Source: Limnohabitans sp. G3-2
Lineage (GTDB): Bacteria; Pseudomonadota; Gammaproteobacteria; Burkholderiales; Burkholderiaceae_C
NCBI RefSeq assembly: GCF_002778275.1
Contig: NZ_NESG01000006.1
Span: 306,627-370,626, forward strand
DNA length: 64,000 nucleotides
Reading direction: 5' to 3'
This document shows, in pieces, positions 16,670-29,595 of this stretch (position 1 is its first letter; each line of letters opens with the position of its first letter). A model generated the notes under the pieces. The model did no database searches. It was not told where the DNA came from and worked only from the letters and a program-made list of their open reading frames with translations. Made by a program: the position numbers and the translations under genes.

Positions 16670-18672
16670 ACGCTGGCTTCGAGCTGCTGGGTCAGTTCGA
16701 GCCAGCGCTCCTCAAGCCGGGCCACTTCGTCGGCCAAGGCTTTCAGGCGTCGACCTGCATCGGCCATGTCCGAAGGGGAGATGGCCGTCGTCAGCAACTG
16801 TTCCAACTGGCTCTTTTCGATTTCGATGCTGGCCATGCGCTGCTCGTTTTGCTCCAACTCCCGCTTCAAGGGACGGGTTTGGGCGGCCAGTTGTTGGCGT
16901 TTTTGGGCATCGACTTTGCGTTGCTCGGCGCTGCTCAGCGCCGGCGTTGGGGGCGCAAGGGTTGCGTGACGCACTTCGGCTACAGGCGCCAAAGGTTCTG
17001 CCGCCACGCTTGGAATGGGCGTGGCCGTGTCGCGGGATGCGTTTTTGGCCACCTCACGCAGGCGCTTGGATTCTTCCAGCAAATACTTCTGGTAATCGTC
17101 CAGGTCGCCATCAAAGGGCTCGACTTTGCCCCGTCCCACCATCCAGAACTCATCACACACCGCGCGCAGCAAAGCGCGGTCGTGGCTGACCAGCATGACG
17201 GTGCCTTCGAACTCGTTGAGCGCCATCGACAGCGCTTCGCGCGTGGCCAAATCCAAGTGGTTGGTGGGTTCGTCCAGCAGCAGCAAATTGGGGCGCTGCC
17301 ACACGATCATGGCCAGCACCAGGCGTGCCTTTTCGCCGCCGCTCATGGTGCCCACGGCCTGCTTGACCATGTCACCCGTGAAGTTGAAGGTGCCCAGGTA
17401 GTTGCGCAGGTCTTGCTCGCGGCTGGGCTCGCCGCTGTTGGGGCCCAGCTCTTTGGCCAGGCGGATCATGTGCTCGAGCGGGTTGTCCTGAGGGTGCAGC
17501 ACATCGAGCTCTTGCTGGGCAAAGTAACCGATGTTCAGACCCTTGCCTTCGGTCAGTGTGCCCGCCAACAGCGGCATGGTGCGGGCAATGGTTTTGACCA
17601 AGGTGGACTTGCCCTGGCCGTTGGCGCCCAAAATGCCGATGCGTTGCCCGGCCAACACCGATTTGCTCACACCTTGCAAAATGGATTTGGGCTGTTCATC
17701 GACCACGTAGCCAAAACTGGCTTCGCTGATGGCCAGCATCGGGTTGGGCAGGTTGTTGGGCTCCTTGAAACCAAAGGTGAACTCGGCGTCGGCCAGCAGC
17801 GGCGCCACTTTTTCCATGCGCTCGAGTGCCTTGACCCGGCTTTGGGCTTGCTTGGCCTTGCTGGCCTGCGCCTTGAAGCGGGTGATGAACTTTTGCAGGT
17901 GCGCGATTTTGTCTTGTTGCTTGGCAAATGAAGCCTGTTGCAGCTCCATTTGTTGGGCGCGCAGAATTTCAAATGCGCTGTAGTTGCCGCCATAGCGGGT
18001 CAGCTTGGCGTGGTCGATGTGCAAGGTGACGTTGGTGACCGCGTCCAAAAATTCGCGGTCATGGCTGATCACGATCATGGTGCCCGCATAGCGCTGCAGC
18101 CAAGCTTCCAGCCACACGAGCGCGTCCAAGTCCAGGTGGTTGGTGGGTTCGTCCAGAATCAGAATGTCCGATGGGCACATGAGGGCCCGGGCCAGTTGCA
18201 AACGCATGCGCCAGCCACCAGAAAAGCTGTTGACCGGGTGGTTCAATTCGTCCACCCGAAAGCCCAAACCCAGAATCAAGGCCTCGGCACGGGGCAGCGC
18301 GTCGTGGTCGCCTGCATCGGCGAGGTCGGTGTAAACGTGTGCCATCTCCATGCCGTCACCACTGGCTTCGGCGGCGACCAGGCGCTGACGCAGCTCGGCC
18401 AAGCGGGTGTCGCCTTCCAGCACGAAGTCAGAGGCGGGCTGGTCGGTTTCGGGCATGTTTTGAGCAACCTGGCCCATGCGCCACTGGCGAGGCATCTCAA
18501 AGTCACCGCCGTCTTCGGTCAAGCTGCCGTTGAACAGGGCAAACAGGGTGGATTTGCCCGCGCCGTTGCGTCCGACCAGACCGACTTTCTCTCCGGGATT
18601 GAGGGTGACCGAGGCTTGGTCCAGCAGCACCTTGGTGCCTCGGCGGAGGGTGACGTTTTTGAGGTTGATCAT
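16666..18672 (-). CDS. ABC-F family ATPase, YheS type
   Basis: The 668-residue product has two ABC domains and no membrane segments. It shows Walker A motifs GLVGRNGAGKST and GILGANGQGKST, signatures FSGGWRMRLQLARAL and MSGGEKARLVLAM, and DEPTNHLDL twice. The interdomain linker with FITRFKAQASKAKQAQSR marks the ABC-F group. Overall sequence is closest, from memory, to E. coli YheS. The C-terminal ~90 residues are a charged coiled coil (SSAEQRKVDAQKRQQLAAQ). ABC-F proteins bind the ribosomal E site and relieve stalls; YheS-type members act on particular nascent sequences. The start at 18672 is MINLKNVTLRRG. The 157-base spacer to prmB upstream shows no clear signal. Confidence 0.93.
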   Translation of the reverse strand: MINLKNVTLRRGTKVLLDQASVTLNPGEKVGLVGRNGAGKSTLFALFNGSLTEDGGDFEMPRQWRMGQVAQNMPETDQPASDFVLEGDTRLAELRQRLVAAEASGDGMEMAHVYTDLADAGDHDALPRAEALILGLGFRVDELNHPVNSFSGGWRMRLQLARALMCPSDILILDEPTNHLDLDALVWLEAWLQRYAGTMIVISHDREFLDAVTNVTLHIDHAKLTRYGGNYSAFEILRAQQMELQQASFAKQQDKIAHLQKFITRFKAQASKAKQAQSRVKALERMEKVAPLLADAEFTFGFKEPNNLPNPMLAISEASFGYVVDEQPKSILQGVSKSVLAGQRIGILGANGQGKSTLVKTIARTMPLLAGTLTEGKGLNIGYFAQQELDVLHPQDNPLEHMIRLAKELGPNSGEPSREQDLRNYLGTFNFTGDMVKQAVGTMSGGEKARLVLAMIVWQRPNLLLLDEPTNHLDLATREALSMALNEFEGTVMLVSHDRALLRAVCDEFWMVGRGKVEPFDGDLDDYQKYLLEESKRLREVAKNASRDTATPIPSVAAEPLAPVAEVRHATLAPPTPALSSAEQRKVDAQKRQQLAAQTRPLKRELEQNEQRMASIEIEKSQLEQLLTTAISPSDMADAGRRLKALADEVARLEERWLELTQQLEASV

Positions 18673-18829
18673 GAAAAAGCAGTGACCGGACAGGTTCCGG
18701 CAAGAGGGGGCTCAGTCAGCGTCTGGGCTGATGTCAAAGGGCGTAACCCGCCATTTTCGCCGAAGTGGGTGTCGGTGAGAGGGCGCGCACGAAGTTTTGC
18801 TGTTTCCCCCCAGGGACAGGGGAGGCCAT

Positions 18830-19720
18830 TCAGCGCTTGAGAAGGGCTTCGCGGGTGATCACAAGCACCTGATCATCCCCGGCACTGGTGTCCAGCCATG
18901 CGGCTTCGAGCTCGGGAAAGGCCGCGGCGAAGTGGGCCACTTCGTTGCCAATTTCCAGCACCAAGACCGCGTGTTCCGTCATGCAAGATGGCGCATCCTT
19001 GAACAGCTGGCGCACAAAGTCCATGCCGTCGTCGCCGCCTGCCAGGGCCAGCGCCGGTTCTGCCCGGTACTCGGCGGGCAGGGCGTCCATGCTGGCTTGG
19101 CACACATAAGGCGGGTTGCACAGGATCAGATCGAAGGGGCCATGTGCAGGAGGGGGCAGGGCCTTCAGGCCATCGCTGTGCACCAGTGTCACGCGCTCTT
19201 GCAGGTCGTGTCGCTGCACGTTGATGGTGGCCACCGCCAGCGCGTCATCGGAAATGTCGGCGCCGGTGACTTGTACCTCGGGCCAGGCCAGCGCGGCCAA
19301 CACGGCCAAGCTGCCGTTGCCCGTGCACAGGTCCAGGACCTGTTGGGTCTGGTCGCTCAGCCAAGCGTCAATGGTGCCGTCGGCCAGCACCTCGGCGATC
19401 AGGCTGCGCGGCACGATGGCCCGCTCGTCGATGTAAAAGGACACGCCTTGCAACCAGGCCTCTCGGGTGAGGTAGGCGGCCGGTTTGCGGGTGCTGATGC
19501 GCTCTTCGATCAGCGCGGCGCAATCGGCTTGCTGCGTTGGGGTCACGGTTTGCTGCGCCACACCGTCCAACTCGGTGTCGAGCGGCAAGCCCAAGCGCCA
19601 CAGCACCAGCCAGACGGCTTCGTCAAAGGCGCTCTGGGTGCCGTGGCCAAAGGCCACGCCCGCCGCTTGCAGCCGTTGGTCGGCTTGCGCGATCAGCGCA
19701 GACAGGGTCAGGGCACTCAT
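18830..19720 (-). CDS. prmB: Ribosomal protein L3 glutamine N5-methyltransferase
   Basis: PrmB methylates Gln150 of ribosomal protein L3. The 296-residue product has the SAM-binding motif [15 protein letters not shown] and the catalytic NPPY ([20 protein letters not shown]), with the '[10 protein letters not shown]' follow-up typical of PrmB/PrmC. The [20 protein letters not shown] stretch favours PrmB over PrmC. The start ATG overlaps the dapE stop (ATGA at 19717-19720), making it the third gene of a dapC-dapE-prmB transcript. Confidence 0.94.
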   Translation of the reverse strand: MSALTLSALIAQADQRLQAAGVAFGHGTQSAFDEAVWLVLWRLGLPLDTELDGVAQQTVTPTQQADCAALIEERISTRKPAAYLTREAWLQGVSFYIDERAIVPRSLIAEVLADGTIDAWLSDQTQQVLDLCTGNGSLAVLAALAWPEVQVTGADISDDALAVATINVQRHDLQERVTLVHSDGLKALPPPAHGPFDLILCNPPYVCQASMDALPAEYRAEPALALAGGDDGMDFVRQLFKDAPSCMTEHAVLVLEIGNEVAHFAAAFPELEAAWLDTSAGDDQVLVITREALLKR

Positions 19721-20898
19721 GCCGACAAACCTGCGTTGAGGTTCTCCAGCGTGCGGCGGTAAATGGCTTTGAGCGGCGCGATATCGGCCAGCGCCACATG
19801 CTCGTTGACTTTGTGGATGGTCGCGTTGGGCGGGCCGAACTCGATCACCTGGGGGCAGATCTGCGCGATGAAGCGCCCATCGCTGGTGCCGCCTGTGGTG
19901 GACAGCTCGGTCGTCAAACCGGTTTCATCGCTGATGGCTTGTTCCATGGCTTTGACCAAAGTGCCGGGCGTGGTGAGGAAGGGGCGTCCACCGAGCGTCC
20001 ATTTCAGCGCGTACTTCAGGCCGTGCTGCTCGAGCACCGCTTGCAGGCGCTGCTGCAGGCTCTCGGGTGTGGACTCGGTGCAAAAACGGAAGTTGAAATC
20101 GACCACGCAGTCACCCGGGATCACGTTGCTCGCACCCGTGCCTGCGTGGATGTTGCTCACTTGCCAGCTGGTGGGCGGGAAAAAGGCATTGCCTTCGTCC
20201 CAGCGAATGCTGACCAGCTCGGCCAGGGCTGGGGCCAAGCGGTGGATCGGGTTGTCGGCCAAGTGCGGGTAAGCGATGTGGCCCTGCACCCCCTGGACGG
20301 TCAGTTTGCCGCTCAGGGTGCCGCGTCGGCCGTTCTTGATCATGTCGCCCGTCTGCTGCACCGAAGTGGGCTCGCCCACAATGCAAAACTGCGGCGCGTC
20401 ACCACGGGCTTGCAGCTTTTCGCAGACCACCACGGTGCCGTCAAGCGCCGGGCCTTCCTCATCGCTGGTCAGCAAAAAGGCGATGCCCAAGGCCGGATGG
20501 GGGTGGGTGGCCAGAAATTCCTGCACCGCGACCACCATGGCCGCGAGCGAGGTTTTCATGTCGCTGGCGCCGCGCCCGAACAGCTTGCCGTCTTTGTGGG
20601 TGGGGGTGAAGGGGTCGCTGTCCCATTGCGCGAGCGGACCGGTGGGCACCACGTCGGTGTGCCCCGCAAAGGCCAAGGTCTGGCCCGATGTGCCTGCGCG
20701 TTTGGCCCAAAGGTTGCGCACACGGAAGGTGTCGGGCCCGGCGTCCATGAACTCGCAGACAAAACCCAGAGGTTTCAAAGCCTCGCTGATCAGGTCCAAA
20801 CAGCCTGCGTCCTCGGGCGTGACAGAGGGGCGCGAGATCAGCTGCTCGGCCAGGCGCAGGGTGTCGTGGCAAACAGTCGGGGCGGTGGTGGCGTTCAT
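19717..20898 (-). CDS. dapE: Succinyl-diaminopimelate desuccinylase
   Basis: DapE is a di-zinc M20 hydrolase that frees LL-diaminopimelate for lysine and peptidoglycan synthesis. The 393-residue product shows the metal-binding motifs [11 protein letters not shown] (His, Asp), [14 protein letters not shown] (bridging Asp), [12 protein letters not shown] (catalytic Glu), and EPTS with a later conserved His near the C-terminus ([10 protein letters not shown]). Length is about 15-20 residues above E. coli DapE, mainly at the N-terminus. It starts four bases after dapC and overlaps prmB. Confidence 0.97.
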   Translation of the reverse strand: MNATTAPTVCHDTLRLAEQLISRPSVTPEDAGCLDLISEALKPLGFVCEFMDAGPDTFRVRNLWAKRAGTSGQTLAFAGHTDVVPTGPLAQWDSDPFTPTHKDGKLFGRGASDMKTSLAAMVVAVQEFLATHPHPALGIAFLLTSDEEGPALDGTVVVCEKLQARGDAPQFCIVGEPTSVQQTGDMIKNGRRGTLSGKLTVQGVQGHIAYPHLADNPIHRLAPALAELVSIRWDEGNAFFPPTSWQVSNIHAGTGASNVIPGDCVVDFNFRFCTESTPESLQQRLQAVLEQHGLKYALKWTLGGRPFLTTPGTLVKAMEQAISDETGLTTELSTTGGTSDGRFIAQICPQVIEFGPPNATIHKVNEHVALADIAPLKAIYRRTLENLNAGLSA

Positions 20899-20901
20899 GG
20901 C

Positions 20902-22116
20902 TCAGACCTTGTTCGGGTGGGCGCGCACAAAGCGGGCGATGCGCTCGGCCGCTTCCAGGCATTCGGCGGTTTCGGCGACCAGGGCCATGCGGATGCGGCC
21001 CCGGCCAGGGTTGCCGCCATTGAAGTCACGCGCCAAGTAGCTGCCGGGCAGCACGGTGACGTGCTCGTGTTCGTACAGCGCTTTGGCGAATGAGGCGTCG
21101 TCACCTTGCCAACCGGTGGGCACGCCTGCCCACAGGTAAAAGCTGGCGTCGGGCAATTTCACATCCAGCACTTGTGCCAGCACGGGGGTGACCTGGGCGA
21201 ACTTGGTGCGGTACTGGTTGCGGTTGTCCACCACATGGGCTTCGTCGCCCCAAGCGGCCACGCTGGCAGCTTGCACCACGGGGCTCATGGCGCTGCCGTG
21301 GTAGGTGCGGTAAAGCAGGAACTGTTTGATGATGGCCGCGTCACCCGCCACAAAGCCACTGCGCAGGCCGGGCACATTGCTGCGCTTGCTGAGGCTGGTG
21401 AAGGCGATCAGGCGTTGGAAGTCGGTGCGCCCGAGTTGGTGGGCGGCTTCCAAACCACCCAAGGGGGCTTCTTCGCGGAAATAAATCTCGCTGTAACACT
21501 CGTCTGACGCGATCACAAAACCATGCTGGTCGGACAGGGCAAACAGCTTTTCCCACTCGGCCAGGGGCATGACCGCGCCCGTGGGATTGCCGGGCGAGCA
21601 AACGAACAACAGCTGGGTGCGGGCCCAGACCTCGGCGGGCACACTGTCCCAGTCGTTGCCAAAGTTGCGCGCGGGGTCGCTGGGCACGTAATACGGCTCG
21701 GCACCCGACAACAAGGCCGCGCCTTCGTAGATTTGGTAGAAAGGGTTGGGGCTGACCACCGTGGCACCGGGCCGGGTCGGGTCGACCACGGTTTGGGTCA
21801 GGGCAAACAGGGCTTCGCGCGAACCGTTCACCGGCAGCACCTGTGTGGCCGGGTTCAGGCTCAGCTTGTAGCGGGTTTGCAGCCAAGCGGCGCAGGCTTG
21901 GCGAAGGCTGGGCTCGCCGGCCGTGGCCGGGTAGGCCGACAAGCCTGTCGCCACTGCGTTTTTGAGCGCTTCTTGGATGAAGGCGGGCGTGGCGTGCTTG
22001 GGCTCGCCAATGCCCAAACTGATGTGGCCCAGGGTGGGCTTGGGCGTGACGCTGGCGAACAGCTGCTTGAGCCGTTCAAAGGGATAGGGTTGCAGCTTGG
22101 CAAGAAGGGGATTCAT
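20902..22116 (-). CDS. dapC: Succinyldiaminopimelate aminotransferase
   Basis: DapC is a PLP-dependent class I aminotransferase that makes N-succinyl-LL-2,6-diaminopimelate, the substrate of the next gene product, DapE. The 404-residue protein starts MNPLLAKLQPYPFERLK. It shows GIGEPKHATP, the aspartate region ASDECYSEIYF, and the PLP lysine in TSLSKRSNVPGLRSGF. The frame extends 28 codons further upstream into the spacer with smc, but that part reads as non-coding. dapC and dapE adjacent on one transcript gives two successive steps of the succinylase route. Confidence 0.94.
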   Translation of the reverse strand: MNPLLAKLQPYPFERLKQLFASVTPKPTLGHISLGIGEPKHATPAFIQEALKNAVATGLSAYPATAGEPSLRQACAAWLQTRYKLSLNPATQVLPVNGSREALFALTQTVVDPTRPGATVVSPNPFYQIYEGAALLSGAEPYYVPSDPARNFGNDWDSVPAEVWARTQLLFVCSPGNPTGAVMPLAEWEKLFALSDQHGFVIASDECYSEIYFREEAPLGGLEAAHQLGRTDFQRLIAFTSLSKRSNVPGLRSGFVAGDAAIIKQFLLYRTYHGSAMSPVVQAASVAAWGDEAHVVDNRNQYRTKFAQVTPVLAQVLDVKLPDASFYLWAGVPTGWQGDDASFAKALYEHEHVTVLPGSYLARDFNGGNPGRGRIRMALVAETAECLEAAERIARFVRAHPNKV

Positions 22117-22297
22117 CCCTCGATTATCCGGGAAGCCCGGTCTGAATTTGTGGCGGGGGCTTTTGGGGCTGCGAGGACCGATCCCAGGTCTTTTGGCCAT
22201 CCCTGTCAGTTAATATTGACGTTTTGCGGTGTGTTGGCCTTTTGGGCTGGCCCATTGCGCCGATCTCCAACCGATCTGACACCGATTCGATACCGCC

Positions 22298-25200
22298 GTG
22301 CGCCTCAATTCCATCAAGCTTTCCGGCTTCAAGTCGTTTGCCGAACCGACCAACTTCCTGCTGCCCGGGCAGTTGGTGGGGGTGGTGGGGCCCAACGGTT
22401 GCGGCAAATCCAACATCATGGACGCGGTGCGCTGGGTCTTGGGCGAATCCAAAGCGTCTGAATTGCGTGGCGAGTCCATGCAGGACGTCATCTTCAACGG
22501 CACCAACACCCGCAAACCCGCCAGTCGCGCCAGCGTCGAGTTGGTCTTTGACAATGCCGACCACCGCGCAGGCGGCCAGTGGGGGCAGTTTGCAGAAATC
22601 GCCGTCAAACGCGTGCTGACGCGCGACGGCAACAGCAGCTACTACATCAACAACCAGCCCGTGCGCCGCCGCGATGTGCAAGACGTGTTTTTGGGCACGG
22701 GCCTGGGCCCTCGCGCCTACGCCATCATCGGTCAAGGCACCATCAGCCGGATCATCGAGTCGCGCCCGGAAGAGCTGCGCTTGTTTCTGGAAGAGGCCGC
22801 GGGCGTGTCCAAGTACAAGGAACGCCGCCGCGAGACCGAAAACCGCCTGTCGGACACCCGCGAAAATCTGACCCGGGTCGACGACATCCTGCGCGAGCTC
22901 AACACCAACTTGGAAAAGCTCGAAAAGCAGGCCGAGGTGGCCCAGCGCTACAACACCCTGCAAGCCGACAGCACTCTGAAGCAGCACCAGCTGTGGTTTT
23001 TGAAGCGCCGCGACGCCGAGGCCGACCAAGGCCGCATGAAGTCGGATGTGGACCAAGCGGTCAATGCGCTGGAGTCGCGCATGGCCGATTTGCGCCACGT
23101 CGAGGCCGATCTGGAGACCATTCGACAGGCGCATTACGCCGCAGGCGACCAGGTCAATCAGGCGCAAGGTGCTTTGTACGAAGCCAGTGCCGAGGTGGGC
23201 CGCTTGGAAGCCGAAATCCGCTTTGTGGTGGAGGGCCGTCAACGCGCCGAGCAGCGTCTGCAACAATTGGTGGAGCAAACCGCGCAATGGGGCACGCGCA
23301 GCCAAGATGCCCAAACCGAGCTCGAAACGCTGGCCGAGCAGGCCGCTTTGGCCGAAGACCAGAGCATGACACTGGCCGCCCAAGTGGAAGACCAGGCCAT
23401 GGCTTTGCCCGACCTGGAAGAAGCCCTGCGCAAAACCCAAAACGACGCCACCGCCCAACGCGCCACGGTGGTGCAGGTGCAGCAGCAAATCGGTGTGCTG
23501 GCGGCCGACCAGCGCAACGTCGAAGAACAATCGCGCCAGCTCGAGAGCCGCCGCGAACGCCTGCTGAGCGACCGCAACGCCCTGGCCGCACCCGATGAGG
23601 CCCGGCTGAGCCATTTGCAAGAACAACTGGCCGAGGCCGAGGCGCTCTCATCGGAATCGGAAGCGCGCTTGCAAGACTTGCAAAGCCAAGTGCCCGCTCT
23701 GGACGAAGACCGACGCACCCGCCAAATCGCCGTGAACCAAGAGTCGTCCAAACTGGCCGACCTGAGCGCCCGCATCGACGCGCTCAAGGCCTTGCAAGAA
23801 AAAGTGCGCACCGACGGCAAGCTCAAACCTTGGCTGGCCAAGCACGGCATGGACGGGCTCGAAGGCCTGTGGAGCCGCATCCACATCGAGCCTGGCTGGG
23901 AAAATGCGCTCGAATCTGCTCTGCGAGAACGCCTGTCGGCCCTGGAAGTCTCCCGTTTGGACATGGTCCGTGCCTTTGCCAACGACGCGCCACCTGCCAA
24001 GCTGAGCTTTTTCAGCCCCCCACTGGCCACCCAAGCGGCCCCCCGCAGTGGCCTGCCCGCAGGCTGCAAGCCTCTGGCCGACTTGCTGCGTGTGCACGAT
24101 GCGGGCTTGTCAGCCCTGCTGGCCGACTGGCTGCAAGGCTGCTACACCGCGCCCACTCTGGAAGACGCACTGTCTTGGCGCCCTCAGCTGCAAGCGGGTG
24201 AAACCTTGTTCGTGCAGGCGGGCCACGCCGTGGACCGCAACAGCGTGGTGTTTTACGCTCAAGACTCTGAACAAGCCGGTCTGCTGGGCCGTGCCCAAGA
24301 GATCGACAACCTGGAAAAGCAGTTGCGCGCCCAGACCCTGATTGCCGAGGAAAGCCGCAGTGCCCTGGTGCGGGCCGAAGCGGCTTACGCCGACGCTTCG
24401 CAGCGTTTGATCTCGGTGCGCCGCGAAGCCAGCGAGAGCCAGTCGCGCACGCACGCGCTGCAGGTCGAGACCCTGCGTCTGTCGCAATTGGTGGCCCAAA
24501 CCCGCGCGCGCAGTGAACAAATCAACACCGATTTGACCGAGGTCGAAGCCTTGCTGGACGATCTGCAAGAGCGGCGCGTGACGGCCGAAGCCCGCTTTGA
24601 AGAGCTGGACATGCAATTGGCCGATACCCAAGAGCGCCACGCCCAGCTGGACGAGCGCGTGATCGAGGCCGAGCGCAAGCTGGCCGAATGCCGCGAGCAG
24701 CAGCGCAGCCTGGAGCGCCGTGCCCAAGAAGCCCAGTTCTCGCAGCGCAGCCTAGACGCCCGCCGTGCCGAACTGCAACGCACGATTGAAACCGCGCAGC
24801 AGCAGGTCAGCAGCATCGACGCCGAGATGCAGCGCGCCCGCGACGAACTCAGCCGCCTGACCGATGCCGCTGCCCAAGCGGGTTTGCAAAATGTGCTGGC
24901 CGTCAAACTCGAGCGCGAGCAAGCCTTGGGGGCTTGCCGCAGCGCCTACGACGACCTGACCGCCAAACTTCGGGCCAGTGACGAGCGCCGCGTGAGCTTC
25001 GAGCGCGAACTCGATCCGCTGCGCCAACGCATCACCGATTTGCAGCTCAAGGAACAAGCCGCGCGCTTGGGCCTTGAGCAATACACCCAGCTGCTGGCCG
25101 ATGCCCAGGCGGACCTGCAAGCCGTGGCCGATTCCATTGAAGCAGGCCAGGTGCGTGTCACGGGCCTGCAAGGCGAGATTGACCGCATCCACCGCGAAAT

Positions 25201-25825
25201 CACGGCGCTCGGCCCGGTCAACCTGGCCGCGCTGGAAGAGCTGAGCACGTCGCGCGAACGCAAGGTGTTCCTGGACTCGCAGTGCGCTGACCTGACCGAT
25301 GCCATGAACACGCTGGAAGACGCGATCCGCAAGATCGACGCCGAAACCCGAGAGCTGCTGGGCGGCACATTCAAGATCGTCAACGAGCACTTCAGCCGCA
25401 TGTTCCCAGAGCTCTTTGGCGGTGGCAATGCCCGCCTGGTGATGACTGGCGACGAAATTCTGGATGCGGGTGTTCAGGTGCTGGCGCAGCCGCCTGGCAA
25501 GAAAAACCAGACCATCCATTTGCTCTCGGGCGGCGAAAAAGCCCTCACGGCGATTGCGCTGGTGTTTGCGATTTTCCAGCTCAACCCCGCACCGTTTTGC
25601 TTGCTGGACGAGGTGGACGCGCCCCTGGACGACGCCAACACCGAACGCTACGCCAAGCTGGTGGCGGGGATGGGCAAAGAAACCCAATTCCTGTTCATCA
25701 GCCACAACAAAATCGCCATGGAAATGGCCGAGCAGTTGATCGGGGTGACCATGCAAGAGCAGGGCGTCTCGCGCATTGTGGCCGTGGACATGGAGTCTGC
25801 CGTTTCTATGGCCGACATGGCCTGA
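22298..25825 (+). CDS. smc: Chromosome segregation protein SMC
   Basis: SMC forms the ring that compacts and individualises chromosomes, together with ScpA and ScpB (not in this window). The 1175-residue product has an N-terminal ATPase lobe with Walker A GPNGCGKS at residues 31-38. Two long coiled coils flank the hinge around residues 510-620 (LKPWLAKHGMDGLEGLWSRI). The C-terminal lobe has signature LLSGGEKALTAIALVF and Walker B FCLLDEVDAPLDD. The start is GTG (22298) with MRLNSIKLSGFKSFAEPT as in relatives. The 181-base spacer to dapC on the other strand must hold both promoters, but no clear consensus boxes were seen. zipA follows after seven bases. Confidence 0.97.
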   Translation: MRLNSIKLSGFKSFAEPTNFLLPGQLVGVVGPNGCGKSNIMDAVRWVLGESKASELRGESMQDVIFNGTNTRKPASRASVELVFDNADHRAGGQWGQFAEIAVKRVLTRDGNSSYYINNQPVRRRDVQDVFLGTGLGPRAYAIIGQGTISRIIESRPEELRLFLEEAAGVSKYKERRRETENRLSDTRENLTRVDDILRELNTNLEKLEKQAEVAQRYNTLQADSTLKQHQLWFLKRRDAEADQGRMKSDVDQAVNALESRMADLRHVEADLETIRQAHYAAGDQVNQAQGALYEASAEVGRLEAEIRFVVEGRQRAEQRLQQLVEQTAQWGTRSQDAQTELETLAEQAALAEDQSMTLAAQVEDQAMALPDLEEALRKTQNDATAQRATVVQVQQQIGVLAADQRNVEEQSRQLESRRERLLSDRNALAAPDEARLSHLQEQLAEAEALSSESEARLQDLQSQVPALDEDRRTRQIAVNQESSKLADLSARIDALKALQEKVRTDGKLKPWLAKHGMDGLEGLWSRIHIEPGWENALESALRERLSALEVSRLDMVRAFANDAPPAKLSFFSPPLATQAAPRSGLPAGCKPLADLLRVHDAGLSALLADWLQGCYTAPTLEDALSWRPQLQAGETLFVQAGHAVDRNSVVFYAQDSEQAGLLGRAQEIDNLEKQLRAQTLIAEESRSALVRAEAAYADASQRLISVRREASESQSRTHALQVETLRLSQLVAQTRARSEQINTDLTEVEALLDDLQERRVTAEARFEELDMQLADTQERHAQLDERVIEAERKLAECREQQRSLERRAQEAQFSQRSLDARRAELQRTIETAQQQVSSIDAEMQRARDELSRLTDAAAQAGLQNVLAVKLEREQALGACRSAYDDLTAKLRASDERRVSFERELDPLRQRITDLQLKEQAARLGLEQYTQLLADAQADLQAVADSIEAGQVRVTGLQGEIDRIHREITALGPVNLAALEELSTSRERKVFLDSQCADLTDAMNTLEDAIRKIDAETRELLGGTFKIVNEHFSRMFPELFGGGNARLVMTGDEILDAGVQVLAQPPGKKNQTIHLLSGGEKALTAIALVFAIFQLNPAPFCLLDEVDAPLDDANTERYAKLVAGMGKETQFLFISHNKIAMEMAEQLIGVTMQEQGVSRIVAVDMESAVSMADMA

Positions 25826-25832
25826 GGACCTT

Positions 25833-26882
25833 ATGTTGGAATCAATGAGTTCTTTGCAGTTGAGTTTGGCCGCGGTGGGTGCCCTCACCCTGGGTGCTGT
25901 GGTGTTGTTCAATTACTGGACATCGCGCAAGAACGCGCCCAAACAGGCGGAGCCACAGATGGAGCCTTTGGGTGAACCCGTCGGCAGCTTGTCTGGCCCC
26001 GTCGAGCAGACCGAACCGGTGTTGACCGATGACTTCGCCCGATTGCCGCAACCTGAACGCAAACCACAACTCGATGCCTTGATCGATGTGATCGCCACGA
26101 TTGAAGTTGACCACCCCGTCTCGGGTGATGCGGCCTTGGCCGCCTTGCCCACCACCCGCCGGGTGGGCACCAAGCCCTTCCATGTGGAAGGGTGCAGCGA
26201 TGAAAACGGTGAATGGGAGGCCTTGGCTGCGGGCCGTCGTTACTCTGCTTTCCAAGCAGGGGTGCAATTGGCCAACCGGGTGGGTGCACTCAACAACATC
26301 GAGTTTTCTGAATTTGTGGTCAAAACCCAGGCCTTCGCCGATGCGGTGGGCGGCAGCCCCATCTTCAGCGACATGTTGGAGGAGGTGGCTCGGGCCCGTG
26401 AATTGGACCAATTCGCCAGCGCCCACGATGCCCAGCTGAGCTTCACGATCTGCGCCCGGGCTTCGGCTTGGAGTCCCGGTTACATCCAACAGCATGCCGC
26501 CCGTTTAGGCTTTGTGGCGGGGGTGATTCCAGGACGCATGGTCATCCCGGCTGCGGTGGTCGGTTGGCCACCCATTTTGTCCCTGACCTTCGACACCCAA
26601 GCGGCCATGGCGGACGACCCGGCCTTGTCCGCCATTCGCGAATTTTCGCTCAGCCTGGATGTGCCCCAGATCGCCCGCGAAGACCAACCCTTTCAGCGTT
26701 TGCGCGAATGCGCCCGTTTGCTGGCCCAGAACATGGACGGCGTCGTGACCGATGGCAATGACCAAATGCTGGGTGACGAGGTGCTGGACCAGATTGCGAG
26801 CGATCTGCAGCAGTTGTACGACGCATTGGCATCTCGCGAGTTGTCGGCGGGTTCGGCACAAGCCCGTCGGCTGTTCTCCTGA
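25833..26882 (+). CDS. zipA: ZipA-like cell division protein
   Basis: The 349-residue product has one N-terminal transmembrane helix (residues ~8-28: LAAVGALTLGAVVLFNYW) followed by a basic patch and a Pro/Glu-rich linker. A C-terminal domain of the ZipA FtsZ-binding type spans about residues 200-345 (GYIQQHAARLGFVAG, LSLTFDTQAAM). ZipA tethers FtsZ to the inner membrane. Similarity to the gamma-proteobacterial protein is weak except in topology and the C-terminal domain. The conserved betaproteobacterial order smc-zipA-ligA supports the call. The ATG at 25833 follows TGAGGACC. Confidence 0.88.
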   Translation: MLESMSSLQLSLAAVGALTLGAVVLFNYWTSRKNAPKQAEPQMEPLGEPVGSLSGPVEQTEPVLTDDFARLPQPERKPQLDALIDVIATIEVDHPVSGDAALAALPTTRRVGTKPFHVEGCSDENGEWEALAAGRRYSAFQAGVQLANRVGALNNIEFSEFVVKTQAFADAVGGSPIFSDMLEEVARARELDQFASAHDAQLSFTICARASAWSPGYIQQHAARLGFVAGVIPGRMVIPAAVVGWPPILSLTFDTQAAMADDPALSAIREFSLSLDVPQIAREDQPFQRLRECARLLAQNMDGVVTDGNDQMLGDEVLDQIASDLQQLYDALASRELSAGSAQARRLFS

Positions 26883-29533
<2,651 letters not shown>

Positions 29534-29562
29534 GGCGCTGCCGCAGCAACCGTTTCGGTGCC

Positions 29563-29587
29563 GTGCGGGCAGGCGCGTGCCCTGCAC
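29563..29587. terminator. GC-rich hairpin between convergent def and aminotransferase genes
   Basis: A nine-base-pair stem with one bulged base (GTGCGGGCA at 29563-29571 with the arm at 29578-29587) closes a six-base loop. There is no T-tract on either side, so it could be a weak or factor-dependent terminator. The position between convergent stops fits that role. Confidence 0.35.
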
Positions 29588-29595
29588 AACCCAAG

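Noticed and set aside
22117..22297. Possible small RNA or riboswitch in the dapC-smc spacer
   Set aside because: Only a weak GTCA...TGAC half-palindrome near 22205 was seen; there is no lysine-riboswitch-like structure and no terminator.
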